From Calliphora vicina (Eukaryota > Arthropoda > Insecta > Diptera > Calliphoridae), in NCBI RefSeq assembly GCF_958450345.1, contig NC_088780.1:159694726-159758725 (forward strand): a DNA stretch of 64,000 nucleotides, read 5' to 3'. Positions within the stretch are counted from its first letter, which is position 1. Each line of letters begins with the position of its first letter. The notes under the pieces were generated by a model. That model did no database searches. It was given only the letters and a program-made list of their open reading frames with translations, and was not told where the DNA came from. A program made the position numbers and the translations under genes. Positions 31,190-41,694 of this stretch are shown here, in pieces.

Positions 31190-32150
31190 ACGTGATCAAA
31201 AGTACATTGTCTTTCAAAGGAAGCTTTTTAAACAAATTTTAGTAAAATAAAGAAGATAAAATTAAACTAAATACTAAAGTCAGACTTAAACTGCTTATAG
31301 GCTTAATTCCATCCCAACCTAATATTGGCATTTTTCGAAACAAATCGAAACTTTTCAAATGTACTGCCAATTTCCAAAGTAATTTATCTTAGATTTACAA
31401 CATGTTTCTGTGCACTTTTTATTTACACATTGTGGACTTTGTCGCAATTGCTACTTTGATGGAATAGATCTGGTGTTCTTAACTTGTGTATATCTTTTAA
31501 AATTCCACCATTTTTCTTTTTAAAGGTTTCGATCTCTATAATCCCCCAATTTTTTGCTGAGTAATATGCAAAACCCGATTTTGGCCCTGCTACGAAACCG
31601 CCACCGAATATATAACTCTATCTCTTAAAATGGTAGCTCTCAGAAAAAATCCTTTTCAGGAATAATATTTAATTAATGATTTTAAGGAATATATTTTTAA
31701 AAACTAAAAATCTAGCCACTTTTTAATTTTATAATTTTAAAAACTATATATTAAAATGATATTTTATTTTTTGGTAGTTTTTTTATTGTAATATACTCGT
31801 ATTTAAAGATTTTCTTTCCGAATACTATCTCCTGTTTTTGAACTCAAACGCTCGTTTTCATTTCCCAAAGAACACACACACACTTAAACACACTACTTTT
31901 CCACCATTTCTTCTTCTACTTCACCTGTGTCTTCTATTTTATTTCTTCTTACTTCTTCTCTTCTGTCTGTCACTTTCATTACTTTTGTTTCCCACAAAAA
32001 TAATGTTTTGTTGTAAAACAAATTTCTAACAGAAAATTTCAAAAAAAAAAACCGAAAATTAAATCGAAAATTTTTTCTTTTTCGATTATTTGCAGGCCAG
32101 TAAGAGAAGTTCGTTCACAAAAACAACAGCGCGCGCCAAATTAAACACAA
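31190..32150. other. AT-rich DNA, no gene seen
   Basis: No recognised element. At 32095 a pyrimidine-rich stretch followed by TTTGCAG resembles a 3' splice site, but no coding exon follows it before the DINE-1/mini-me repeat. Confidence 0.3.
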
Positions 32151-32738
32151 AACAAGTAAGAGTGCTATATTCGGCTGTGCCGAATCTTATATACCCTTCA
32201 CCAAATTATACTTCAAAATTTTAAATATTTTTAGGTAAACAAAATTTAATTTTTTTTCCAGTTGCTTTTTGAATTTTTTGGAAAAAAAAAATTTTCGATT
32301 GTTATTTTAAAATTTTTTTTTTTAAATTTTAAAAATTTTTTTTTTTAAATTTTAAATTTTAAAATTTTTTTTTTGTTTTTTCATTTTTTTTTTTTTTTTT
32401 AAAAATTCGGGTTCAAAATTTTTTTCCCGATTTTGACCCATTGTAGGTCCAACGTACTATGGTCTTATATACGTCGTTGCAAATGTCTTTGAAATATCTA
32501 TAATTAGATATCCATATTGTCTATATTAATGTCTTAGTAATCCAGATATAGGTAAAAAAATAGGTCAAAAATCGAGGTTGTCTTGGTTTTTTCCTCATAT
32601 CTCAGCCATTTGTGGACCGATTTTGCTGATTTTAAATAGCAAAATTCTCGAAAGCATGTCTGACAGAATTATTGAAGATTTGGATCCCGAAGATATCTGG
32701 GGTCTTCAGAAAACTGATTTCAACAGACAGACAGACAG

Positions 32739-32780
<42 letters not shown>

Positions 32781-32920
32781 GGACATGGCTTAATCGACTC
32801 CGCTATCTATAAGGATCCAGAATATATATACTTTATAGGGTCGGAAATGAAAAATGTAGAAATTACAAACGGAATGACAAACTTATATATACCCTTCTCA
32901 CGAAGGTGAAGGGTATAAAA
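32151..32920 (-). mobile_element. DINE-1/mini-me type A repeat with expanded (GACA)n
   Basis: In minus orientation it starts with TATACCCTTCACC (inverse at 32900-32917) and has the CATTCCGTTTGTAATTTC block. It then carries the GTCY microsatellite, the CAGCCATTTGTGGACC inverse and CCATAGTACGTTGGACC. It ends in hairpin ATTCGGC-TGT-GCCGAAT (32169-32185) followed by CTTACTTGTT. Published mini-me repeats of flies have this GTCY proto-microsatellite and a poly-T/A region, seen here at 32270-32400. No coding capacity. Confidence 0.85.
32724..32784 (+). repeat. (GACA)n microsatellite within the mini-me repeat
   Basis: About 14 GACA units, two of them GACG. Other copies of the repeat in this window hold only two to four units at the same place, so the tract expanded in this copy. 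Confidence 0.95.
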
Positions 32921-34158
32921 ATAAAAAAAGGTTTTTTTTAAATAAATAAAAATAAAAATATTTTGCATTTTAAAAAAGCGTCCTAAAAAAATAACAATAA
33001 ATAACATATTGCATAAAAATATCAAAAATAACAAAAACTCCAACAATAACAAACAGCAAGCAACAATTAAGAACAATCAACACCCACTTATTCAAGATAA
33101 AATTAAAATCAAATAAAAAAATTAAAAAAATTTTAAAAATATAAATTTCTTTTGAAAATAAGAAAGTACCACCACACAGCTTTAAATAGAAATAAAAATA
33201 AATAAATTAAAAAAAAAGAAAAGATTTATTTGTCAACAGACTAAATCATCTACATATCTGTGTAGCTGGCGCTGCTGTTGGCCTCTAAGGTTCTTTTTAA
33301 CAATTGTTTGGCAAACAAAACTGAAACACATTGACATTTAAATTAATTTTTTATTCAAAATAATTTGTTTTTTGAAAAAAGAACTAAATTTATCTAGACT
33401 TTGCTGGGAATAACAATCATATAAATTGGACTAATCCTCTCTATATCCAAGTAACCATCCATCAAACTATTAACCAAATATTCATATTTAGTCATTCCCT
33501 CAGGCCAGCCAGCCAGCCGATCGGTCTGTCAGTCTGATATTGAAACACTTTTTTTTTCGTGTTTCCAACAAATTCAAAATAATTAAACAAAATTATTGAA
33601 AAGTAATTGATTGATGTCAACAACATCATAAATAATATTCAGCTGTGTGCGTTTGTGTGTCTGAATATTTTTCAGTGTTTAAGTGTGTGTGATTGCGCTC
33701 TTTTTTTCTTCTTCAATAGTTTAAATTATTTTTGATGAGTGAGTGAGTGTATGTGGTTGATATCGTTGTTGTGTTGTGGTTTCGTTTAAATTCTATAGTT
33801 GAAGTGATTGTTTTTGATTTTTTTGCTTTTTTTATCACACCAAAAAAACAACTACAAAAAAGTGTGGTGTTTTTTTACTCGCGCCGGATTTTTTTTTTCA
33901 TTTAAATAAACGTTATTTTTATTCTCGTTTAAATCTGTCTCACAGTAAAAAAGTAAAAAAAAATCTAAAAATTTTGTTTGATTATTACACACACGTGAAT
34001 TTGCATAAAAATCTATAAATATAGAAGAAAAAGTACTACAAATAAATCAAACTAAACTAAAACACAAATCCCAATTTAAAACATAAAACTCAAACTTTTA
34101 GTGGCAGTGATTTGGAGTCTACATCAAATGTACGGTTCTGTTAATTAGTCGGGTGAGT
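32921..34158 (+). promoter_or_regulatory. possible transcription start region and first-exon 5' splice site (weak)
   Basis: After the mini-me repeat the sequence has a mixed, less repetitive character. It contains TCAGTC at about 33529, which fits the arthropod initiator, and (GTGAGT)-like runs near 33735. At 34150-34158 CGG is followed by GTGAGTAA, a strong match to the fly 5' splice-site consensus. No long open frame precedes it, so a noncoding first exon on the + strand is the only gene model I can suggest. All signals are short and could be chance. Confidence 0.2.
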
Positions 34159-34503
34159 AAAAAAAAAAACAAAATAAAACTAAAACTGTTACAAAATCTT
34201 TGCAAATATATTTAGTGTTGAATATTAAACATAATTTACTAGATCTTTTATAGCGGTTGCTTCCTTATTGTCTAGCTTAAATCTTTTGACTTTTTTATAC
34301 TTTTTCTGTGGATTTTAAGAAAAATTCCAATGTTTATAAGAATTTGTCTATTTGGTTAATATTTATTACTAGAGTCCCACCGAAAACTGAATATTCGGCC
34401 AAAAATCATTATGCTGTGTGATTAGATGCAAGCCAAGATTTTGTAATAATTCTGACATTTCTAAACGGCTGGACCGATCGGGATAAAATTTGACGCGGGC
34501 CAA

Positions 34504-34760
34504 GGAGTATTCGAGTTTAAGTTATTAAGATGAGCCCTACAAATGTTCCTGGTGGCGCTATTGGGTCTCAAAGTAGGGTACCTTTGACATGTAAAATTTT
34601 TAAACACGTGTAATATGTAATAAAATAGTTATTTATTAACAAAACTCCATGAAATTTTAAAAATTTTACATGTCGAAGGTACCCTACTTCGAGCCCCAAT
34701 AGAGCGCCGCACCTTGAGATTTTGTAGGGCCTATTTTAACAATTTAAACTCGAGTACTCC
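34504..34760. repeat. foldback element with about 100-bp arms
   Basis: The left arm (34504-34604) is largely the inverse of the right arm (34655-34760). AGTAGGGTACCTT, GACATGTAAAATTTT, GCCCTACAAA and CGAGTTTAA recur in inverse order. The 50-bp centre is AT-rich. Weaker complementarity extends outward toward 34470 and 34800. No clear target duplication was identified. Confidence 0.85.
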
Positions 34761-34764
34761 TATG

Positions 34765-35034
34765 AACCTTGTCCTATGCTTCTCCAATTTTTGTATAAAA
34801 TGAGTACAATATCTTTACGCCAGATTTGGAAACAGGCCAGACTATTTACAATGAAATTTTTACTGAAACTTTATAAAATTATTCCCTGTGGTCTGGTTCC
34901 GGTCGTTGAACGTGCGGGTGCAATGCTTCGACGCACGGTGGCTCATATCTCAATTTCATCGGCCAAAAGTCCAACTTTTTGTTAACTCCGATTTCAAAAA
35001 TTTTAATGCCATTCAATAGTAAACACATTGAAAC
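34765..35034. other. unassigned spacer between two inverted-repeat elements
   Basis: No recognised element. The short frame here lacks known motifs. Confidence 0.3.
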
Positions 35035-35037
35035 TGA

Positions 35038-36423
35038 AGCTACGTACACACGGTTGTCAGATCTTACAATATTGTCAGAAAACTTTTCAGAAAATGTCTA
35101 ACAACCGTGTAAACTTACAATTTTTGTCTTACAACGTTGTCAGAAAAAGTATTGTCAGTACATTGTAGGACAATAATATTATCAGACATCTGACAATCGT
35201 GTAAACACCTTACGTTGCCATTGCCAGATCATTGTAAGATCATTGTCAGAAACTTTTTATTGTCATATGTGCGAAGTTTATGCATCTGACAATGGCATCA
35301 TTGTCAGTGCAAAAAACACACGATCATGACCCTATACTCAGTTTGTCCATTTTGGTGACCAATTTTTATTTTTATGGGCCCCCAAAGATTTTGAAAATCA
35401 GTGGGCTCTCAAAAAATGGTGTCATCAATTTTTGGCCAAAAGCTAATTCAGACTTGGTGATACCGCTTAACTTTATATGGCAATAATATAGCTAAGAGTC
35501 CGCCAAACAAATTTTGTTAACATTTTTTCCCAAAAAATAGATTTTTCGTGACCTTTTTTTGAAAAAAATATAGGAAGAACAATTTTTTTTTCCTTTTTTT
35601 AGAATAACTTCCAGGGACTCCTAATTTTTCACTAACAATATTGAGTAATGTTGTAGCTACGGTAAATCTGAATAACTCTTGTGAACATATCGATGCATTA
35701 TGAACGTGTCTAGTCCCTCTAAATAGCACATTCATTTTTACTATTTTTTGACGCTAAAACAAAGATTGTTTGTTGAAATAGTATGATCAAGTCCACACTT
35801 CTATGTTGTGCTGTATTATTTAGTCGGCTGAGGTGTTCGGAATGGGGATCAGTGGGAGGACCCTTAAAATCACACATTTAAAAAAAATCGCCAAAATTGA
35901 TCAAATTGTTCGGAGACCATTCGCAATAAATTATGATACAACTCCGGCTCGTCAGTTCGTAAGTGGATGAGCAATGTAGCGTAAAATCCTTCCTACTGAT
36001 GACGAAGTACCCAATCTTTTACCCAAACTTTGCGACGATTTTTTGCTATTTTGCCTTCATCCGTCATGCAATGGCTTTTTTTCTGTTCCATAATAATACT
36101 TTAAATTTCCGACTTTTTAATAAAAACACAGATGACAATTATAATTGTTTGTAAAAAGATTTGAATTTTCTTCTGACAATGTCTAACAAGAGATCTGGTT
36201 ACCTTTGCCATACAACAATCTGACAACCGTGTGAACTGACAATTTTTGTTGGCATATAAATTTATTGTTTGACAATTGTCTGACAATGAAATTGTAAGGT
36301 TTTCTTACAATCGTCTAAACTGACAATTTACCTTTTGGTAATAATATTTCATTGTCAGTACATTGCGAGCACATTGCCAGATCTGACAACATTGTAAAAT
36401 CTGACAACCGTGTGTACGTAGCT
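35038..36423. mobile_element. PIF/Harbinger-type DNA transposon, degraded
   Basis: Both ends carry AGCTACGTACACACGG followed by TTGTCAGAT in inverse orientation. TGA repeats directly outside them (35035-35037 and 36424-36426), the 3-bp duplication expected for PIF/Harbinger. The subterminal 250 bp at each side are packed with TGTCAGA, TGACAAT and CATTGTCAG words, more than 30 in all, on both strands. The interior carries a recognisable Harbinger transposase N-terminus on the minus strand (35880-36075), which supports the class. Confidence 0.85.
35880..36075 (-). pseudogene. HARBI1-like transposase N-terminal relic
   Basis: Minus-strand translation gives NRRKVWVKDWVLRHQ, a stop, then EGFYATLLIHLRTDEPELYH and NLLRMVSEQFDQF. 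Harbinger transposases and HARBI1 begin with a basic RR--WV--W---R---G-----L---LR-ED---Y-NFLRM----F region of the same spacing. The internal stop and the lack of the downstream DDE domain show that it is dead. The frame at 35517-35735 on the same strand may be later transposase sequence, but I cannot match it to a motif. Confidence 0.75.
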
Positions 36424-36429
36424 TGAGGT

Positions 36430-36885
36430 AGCCAAAAAATTAGATAAAAATATTGTCAATTGTGTGCGTGGCATGTTGTTAAAGTCAAATATATTATGTC
36501 ATTTTATAAAAAATGTAATATTTGTAAATTTGATCAGAAGTAAATTATCATTACTCCCAAACTATTACCGATAATTGGATGATTTTTTGTTGTTCCGTTG
36601 GTAGTATAATAGTCTTTAAGAACTGATATGATTTGTCACTGTACCGTTTTTTAGCTGATGTGTTATTAAAGTTTTTCTCAGGTAGTATAATTTAGTAAAA
36701 TTTGAATTTCAGTGGAATAAAAGTGCTTAGGGTCAAAAGGGGTTAAACAAATTTTATTACCAGGAGAAAGGCTAAAGTGTCCTCTTTAAGCCCATATATT
36801 CTTGATGACCTGTTCTGACCTGTTTGTTGAACACTTTTTTCATTTGAATGAAATTACTCTCAAATTTTTTATCTATTTTTATTTT
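36430..36885. other. AT-rich DNA, no gene seen
   Basis: No recognised element. Confidence 0.3.
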
Positions 36886-36889
36886 ACCT

Positions 36890-37390
36890 GTTCATATCAC
36901 TGGCGCAAAGCACAAGTCGAAGTTTTGAAGATATTGTGATAAAATTAGGTGCATACATTTTTTCGGCCTGAAAATTACTGAAATCGGTCCATTATTTCAC
37001 CTAGAACCCATACAAATGTTCTCCCGAAATTATACTTTATCGGTCGTAAATGGTTAATTTATATAGGTATCTACACAATTTTTGCTCCAAATGAGTTTTA
37101 TATAAACTGAATTAATGTCACCTAATTTCATGATGATCGGTCCATATAAGGCCCGCTTCCAAAAATCACTTTAACGAGCATAAATCTCTTAAAAATGTTG
37201 GTATAACCACAAAATTCAACAGAAATAACTTTCATATAGACATAAATCACACGACCTAATTACATGGCGATCGGTCCATAATTAGTCATAGCTCCCATAT
37301 AAGACCCGCTTCCGAAAATCATTCACGAAAATAAATTATAGTGTAGGGTATTATATCCAGCTTGGCCAAACATACTTCCTTACTTGTTTT
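36890..37390 (+). mobile_element. DINE-1/mini-me type B repeat, copy b (5'-shortened)
   Basis: It shares with the 25.2-kb copy the blocks GAAGATATTGTGATAAAATT, TATTTCACCTAG-ACCCATAC, GATCGGTCCATA, TCATAGCTCCCATATAAG and CCCGCTTCCGAAAATCA. It ends with GTGTAGGGTATTATAT, a weak hairpin and TCCTTACTTGTTTTT. The beginning, including the GTCY site, is missing. Confidence 0.75.
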
Positions 37391-37394
37391 TATC

Positions 37395-39838
37395 TGCTTA
37401 CAACGTTTTTACAAGTAAAGCTGATGCAAAAAATAAAAATCCGCATTTTCATACTAAATGCTATAAAAAAATTAAAAGTTCAACTTTAACATTAAATTGC
37501 TCAACAACTGCTGAACCGATTTTAACGAAATTAAAACTGAAGAAAAAGTTATCTGTCCATCAAAAAAAAATTCTAAAATAGCTCTATCGGTTCAAAAGTT
37601 ACAGAGTTTTGGCCAATGAAAAACGATAATGAGCCACTGTGCGACGTACGATTTTAATCAATAAGACACATGATTTTGATGTTTAATTTTTAGTCAGCGT
37701 TTTCTCTGCAGGCTCCTGCGAAATCAGTCGTTTTCTGTTAATGGGGAGCATTGTTCCTGGCTTCTGGTGAAATATTGATGGTTGAACTACTAAAGTACAG
37801 AGTAAAGTCTCTGTGGGATGTTACATACTGCCATCAAATCGCTATCTGGTGTCTTCATTAACCTTTAAATGCATGATTTTTACTTTTATTTTTCTAGAAA
37901 GTATCAAATATTCAGTTGATTTTTATTTATTATATTTACTTTAGTTTTAGTTTGATTTAGCATTTATTTAGCTGAAACTTTTCGTACTCCATTTGATTTT
38001 TCTGAATTAAAATCTGAATTAGTATCAAGCTTATATTCGTCTAAAATTAAGTGGAACTGGAATGTAGACAATTGGCAGCAATATGCATTATATATTTATT
38101 TATTTTTAACCCTTATTAGGTCCTTATGTAATTATTCCTAATGTTGGAAGACATACGTTGGTCATAGTTCGTTCCTTTGGAATACTTTGGAGGATTATCT
38201 TGGTGTATTAATTTAATTTAGAGCAAATAATTATCATTTTGTAAAGTCTAATGTTTCGACAAAATAAAAAAAATAATTGTTTATTTTTAACACATTCCCA
38301 TTAAACTTAAATATTATTATATGATTATTAATAAAAAAAAATCGTAACACTATATTTTCAACTAAAACACTTTACTAGGGGGTTTTCTAAATCTTTCTAA
38401 AGAAAATCAGACACCTTCAATTAATCACAGTCTATACAACAGTCCACTATAACTAAAAATATGAAGTCATAATTTATTGTAACTTAAAAATTTTGAGAAA
38501 CCAGCCTCTTCTAATTAAAAAAAACAAAAACAAAAATCTTATATGGAGTGTTAAGTACTTAAGTAGTTTAAGAAAAACTATATAATTATTCTAAGTAATA
38601 AATTGCCACTGATTGGTATCTTTAAATACAACAACAACAGCAGCAATAGCAAAAACAACAAACGGCAGCATGCAACAAGTCATTCGAGTCAAAAGTGAAT
38701 TGTAAATTTAAAGTGAGCATTTGAGTATTTTACACATTCATGAGATGCATTTCATTTTTAACAGCCAACCCCGTCAGTTGCTAGTCAGTCAAATCGTTTG
38801 CCCGGCCAACAGTCATGCAGTCGCTCACTCAGACAGTCAGTCTATTATCCATTAAAGTCAATTGATGTTAATATTGTTGAATTTAAAATGCAGTGAAATA
38901 TAAAAAAATATACTTTAAGCAAAAAAAAAAAAATAATAATCAAGTAAATATTAACACCTCCCTCCCCTCCACTTTCAGTTATTATTGTATATATTCTGAT
39001 GCTTTGTTGCTTGAGCTTTAAGATTTTCAGAATAATTCCTTGCATAAAAACTAAGAGGCATTTTGTTTGTTTAAATATAAAAATTATAGCAAACATATGG
39101 CAAGATTTTTCAGTTTGGCATCAATATATTCTTTGTTTTTGTTTAATACATTATTAAATACAAAATATTTACTAAATCTCTTATACGTTAAATGTGATGA
39201 GTTTGTTCATGTTTAGCTGGCATGTACAACTACTGCCACTAGATATTCTAAATATAGTATTTAACAAAAGTATTCCACTCCCCTCTAGAACATTACTTTT
39301 TGGTGTGTGCAACATTTAGCTAAACATACATTCATGCATCCCCAGTATGGTTGCATTACTTACCACAAACATGCAACATCATTAATACGTATTTAAAGGT
39401 CATAAAATTAATGCTTTTTGTTTAAGTGTTTCCAAAAAATGTTATAAAAAATTAAAATTCAAAATAAAATTTTAGAAAATTTTCCATTAAATACTCAGGA
39501 GACAAATATAAAATCTGAGATTTAAGTGACACTATTTTTAACAAATGTGTGGGAATAAATAAAAATAAAATAATTTTAATTCAAACATTAAGCCACATTT
39601 TCTCAATATCTGGCTATCGTGACGATATACTGACAGTTCTCATAAAAGTATTATATTGATTGGAAGTATATCGTTACGAAAAGCGATAACCAGAGATTGA
39701 GAAACTGGCGCTAATTGTTTAATAAGATCATAATGTAGATCGAAGAAGTATATTTTGAGTTGTCAACCTAATTGTACTCAAATTTATGGAATGAAAACGC
39801 TATTGAAAGATATTTGTATGCAGTGACCTGGCAATATC
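37395..39838. other. AT-rich DNA, no gene seen
   Basis: No recognised element. At 38765-38850 a patch repeats CAGTC-like words (GTCAGTTGCTAGTCAGTCAA), and could be a regulatory or first-exon region. At 38620-38660 CAACAACAGCAGCAA-like repeats occur, common in fly noncoding DNA. Confidence 0.3.
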
Positions 39839-39840
39839 TA

Positions 39841-40246
39841 CACGCAGAGAAAAAAAATGTAATTGGGCATGGTTACTGTAACCATTTAAATAGTGTTACA
39901 AGATTTTTAACTATATTATAGTCACAGTAACCATTTACATGATTGTGATAACCATAATATGGTTAATTTACGATTCACATGATTGTATCAACCATATATA
40001 TGGTTACAGTTAACAAATATATGTTTGTGGCAAACATATTTATGATGAATAATTTTATCATAATATGTTGTTCTCAGATTATGATAAGCCTTAAGCCATG
40101 CTACAATCATGTGAATCGTAAATTAACCATATTATGGTTACCACAATCATGTAAATGGCTACTGTGACCATAATATAGTTAAAAACCTTGTAACAATATT
40201 GAAATGGTTACAGTAACCATGCCCAACTATATTTTTTCTCTGCGTG
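39841..40246. mobile_element. foldback MITE with about 165-bp inverted arms, TA-flanked
   Basis: It starts CACGCAGAGAAAAAAA and ends with the inverse TTTTTTCTCTGCGTG. TA occurs immediately outside on both sides (39839-39840 and 40247-40248), fitting Tc1/mariner-type mobilisation. Nearly the whole element is two complementary arms containing GGTTACTGTAACCAT, ACCATAATATGGTTA and CACATGATTGTA-type words, many of them palindromic themselves. Only about 70 bp in the middle are unpaired. No coding capacity. Confidence 0.9.
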
Positions 40247-40249
40247 TAT

Positions 40250-40745
40250 TACATGCCAACGATTTCTGTGCAGAGGCCGAAGTAGACCTCTCTGATGATC
40301 CTCCAATACAGCGATAGTTTAAAAAGAATGTGCAGATTGTTTATTAAGTAATAAGGACTGTGAAACTGGTTGATGTCAGAAGAGCGATACGTTTGTCTTG
40401 CTGAACCTTCAGTAGTGGCGTGAAAAACTCCTCACATATCAGTCGTTTTCTGTCAACTTTCCCCATTGTTCATTGTTAAATTTAAAGTTTCTCAGTTGTA
40501 TTACATTTTCCCGATCGTATGTCTGTGGATGAATGGGAAGAAAACAAATATTACGAAAACTCTAGTGATCTAAAAGTAACCAAACAGATACCCATTGATA
40601 GGGACAGGTCACTGATGCCTGGATAGTTTTGACCAGTTGGAATCTTCTTATTTTATTCCTGCTAACTTTGATGTTGATCATCCATCCTTTTGAAGTCTTA
40701 AGATGATTAAAGATCAGTGTCTTAATTCATTACTTGTCTCTGACC
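40250..40745. other. unassigned spacer
   Basis: No recognised element between the foldback MITE and the next mariner relic. Confidence 0.3.
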
Positions 40746-40749
40746 AACT

Positions 40750-41690
40750 GCCTGACTTAAAAATGAGAGATTTTTTAAAAGTTTTAGCTGTTATTTCGAA
40801 TCATTTATACAATAGAAATTTATTCAAAGTATTGGCCATTGTTAGCTATGACCCTTTCCCATCTTTTGGGCAACATATGGATTCCGAGCCAAAAGAACTG
40901 CTCAACTTTTGAGGTCATGAATCAAGCCAATATCGGATACTCTGTTCCGAAGTGAAGCGTATCCCAGAGACAGTATTCTGCTTCGTTCCAAATAGTAGTC
41001 GGACGGGGCAACGTCTGGACTATAAAGTGGGTGCGGCAAACCTCCTAACTACTTCATTCTAAATACTTTTAACGGTTTAACGTCTGGTCGCATATTCTGG
41101 GCGTTTTTTGGCCAATGCTCGCTTCAAACGAATCATTTGCGTTCGGATATCTGGACAGATTTCAGCAGTTCATAATAGATAGGACCCTTTTGGTCGCACC
41201 AATTACAGATAATTACCTCAGCGCCATGGATATTTGGCTTTGGTTCCGATTCGGCTAGTTTGTCGAGCTTTTAATACGGCTTTTATAGCTTCAAGCAAAC
41301 AAAAACAAAATCGTCTTTCAAGGTCTCTCGCCTTCAATTTGTATGGTACCCAATTTCAAAGTTTTTGGATGAATTCTGCTGATTGCAAACATTTTGAAAT
41401 TGCTAATTGAGTAGCTCCCAAAGATTTTGCAAGCTCTTGTTGGTCTTCAAACTTTTTGGTCTTGGTCTTCTAACTTTTTTGGCTGGCCTGAGCAATCTTT
41501 GTCTTCCGTGTCATGGTGAATGTGTTTCATGAAACCCATGAAACACATTCACCATAAGCTTCGGTATGCTTCAGCTTTTTTTAAAATTAAAGAAATAAAG
41601 CAAAACTTCCCGCATATAACGCTTTGTTGGCACAAAATTCCAAGCAAAAAAAAAACCTTGTTATTTGAACTATAATGTTCAATAACTAAT
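40750..41690 (-). pseudogene. mariner transposase relic, with internal deletion and hairpin scar
   Basis: The 3' end (40755-40950) matches the trailer and C-terminus of the copies at 19.7 and 51.5 kb. The middle holds decayed catalytic blocks, and 41400-41690 holds the helix-turn-helix and N-terminal region, with the leader ending near 41690. At 41515-41553 a perfect 17-bp hairpin replaces about 50 bases of expected coding sequence between the TEDKDRAG-like segment and the following block. There are many frameshifts and the copy is inactive. Confidence 0.8.
41515..41553. repeat. 17-bp perfect inverted repeat inside a mariner relic
   Basis: GGTGAATGTGTTTCATG, the spacer AAACC, then its exact inverse. 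The right arm is normal mariner sequence, seen also at 51.8 kb. The left arm is an inverted duplicate of it, so this looks like a template-switch event at a deletion. Confidence 0.92.
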
Positions 41691-41694
41691 CCTC

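Noticed and set aside
32060..32110. 3' splice site (pyrimidine tract and TTTGCAG)
   Set aside because: No exon-like sequence follows; a mini-me repeat begins within about 55 bases.
35280..35486. 68-codon plus-strand frame within the Harbinger element
   Set aside because: No transposase motif. The recognisable transposase piece is on the opposite strand.
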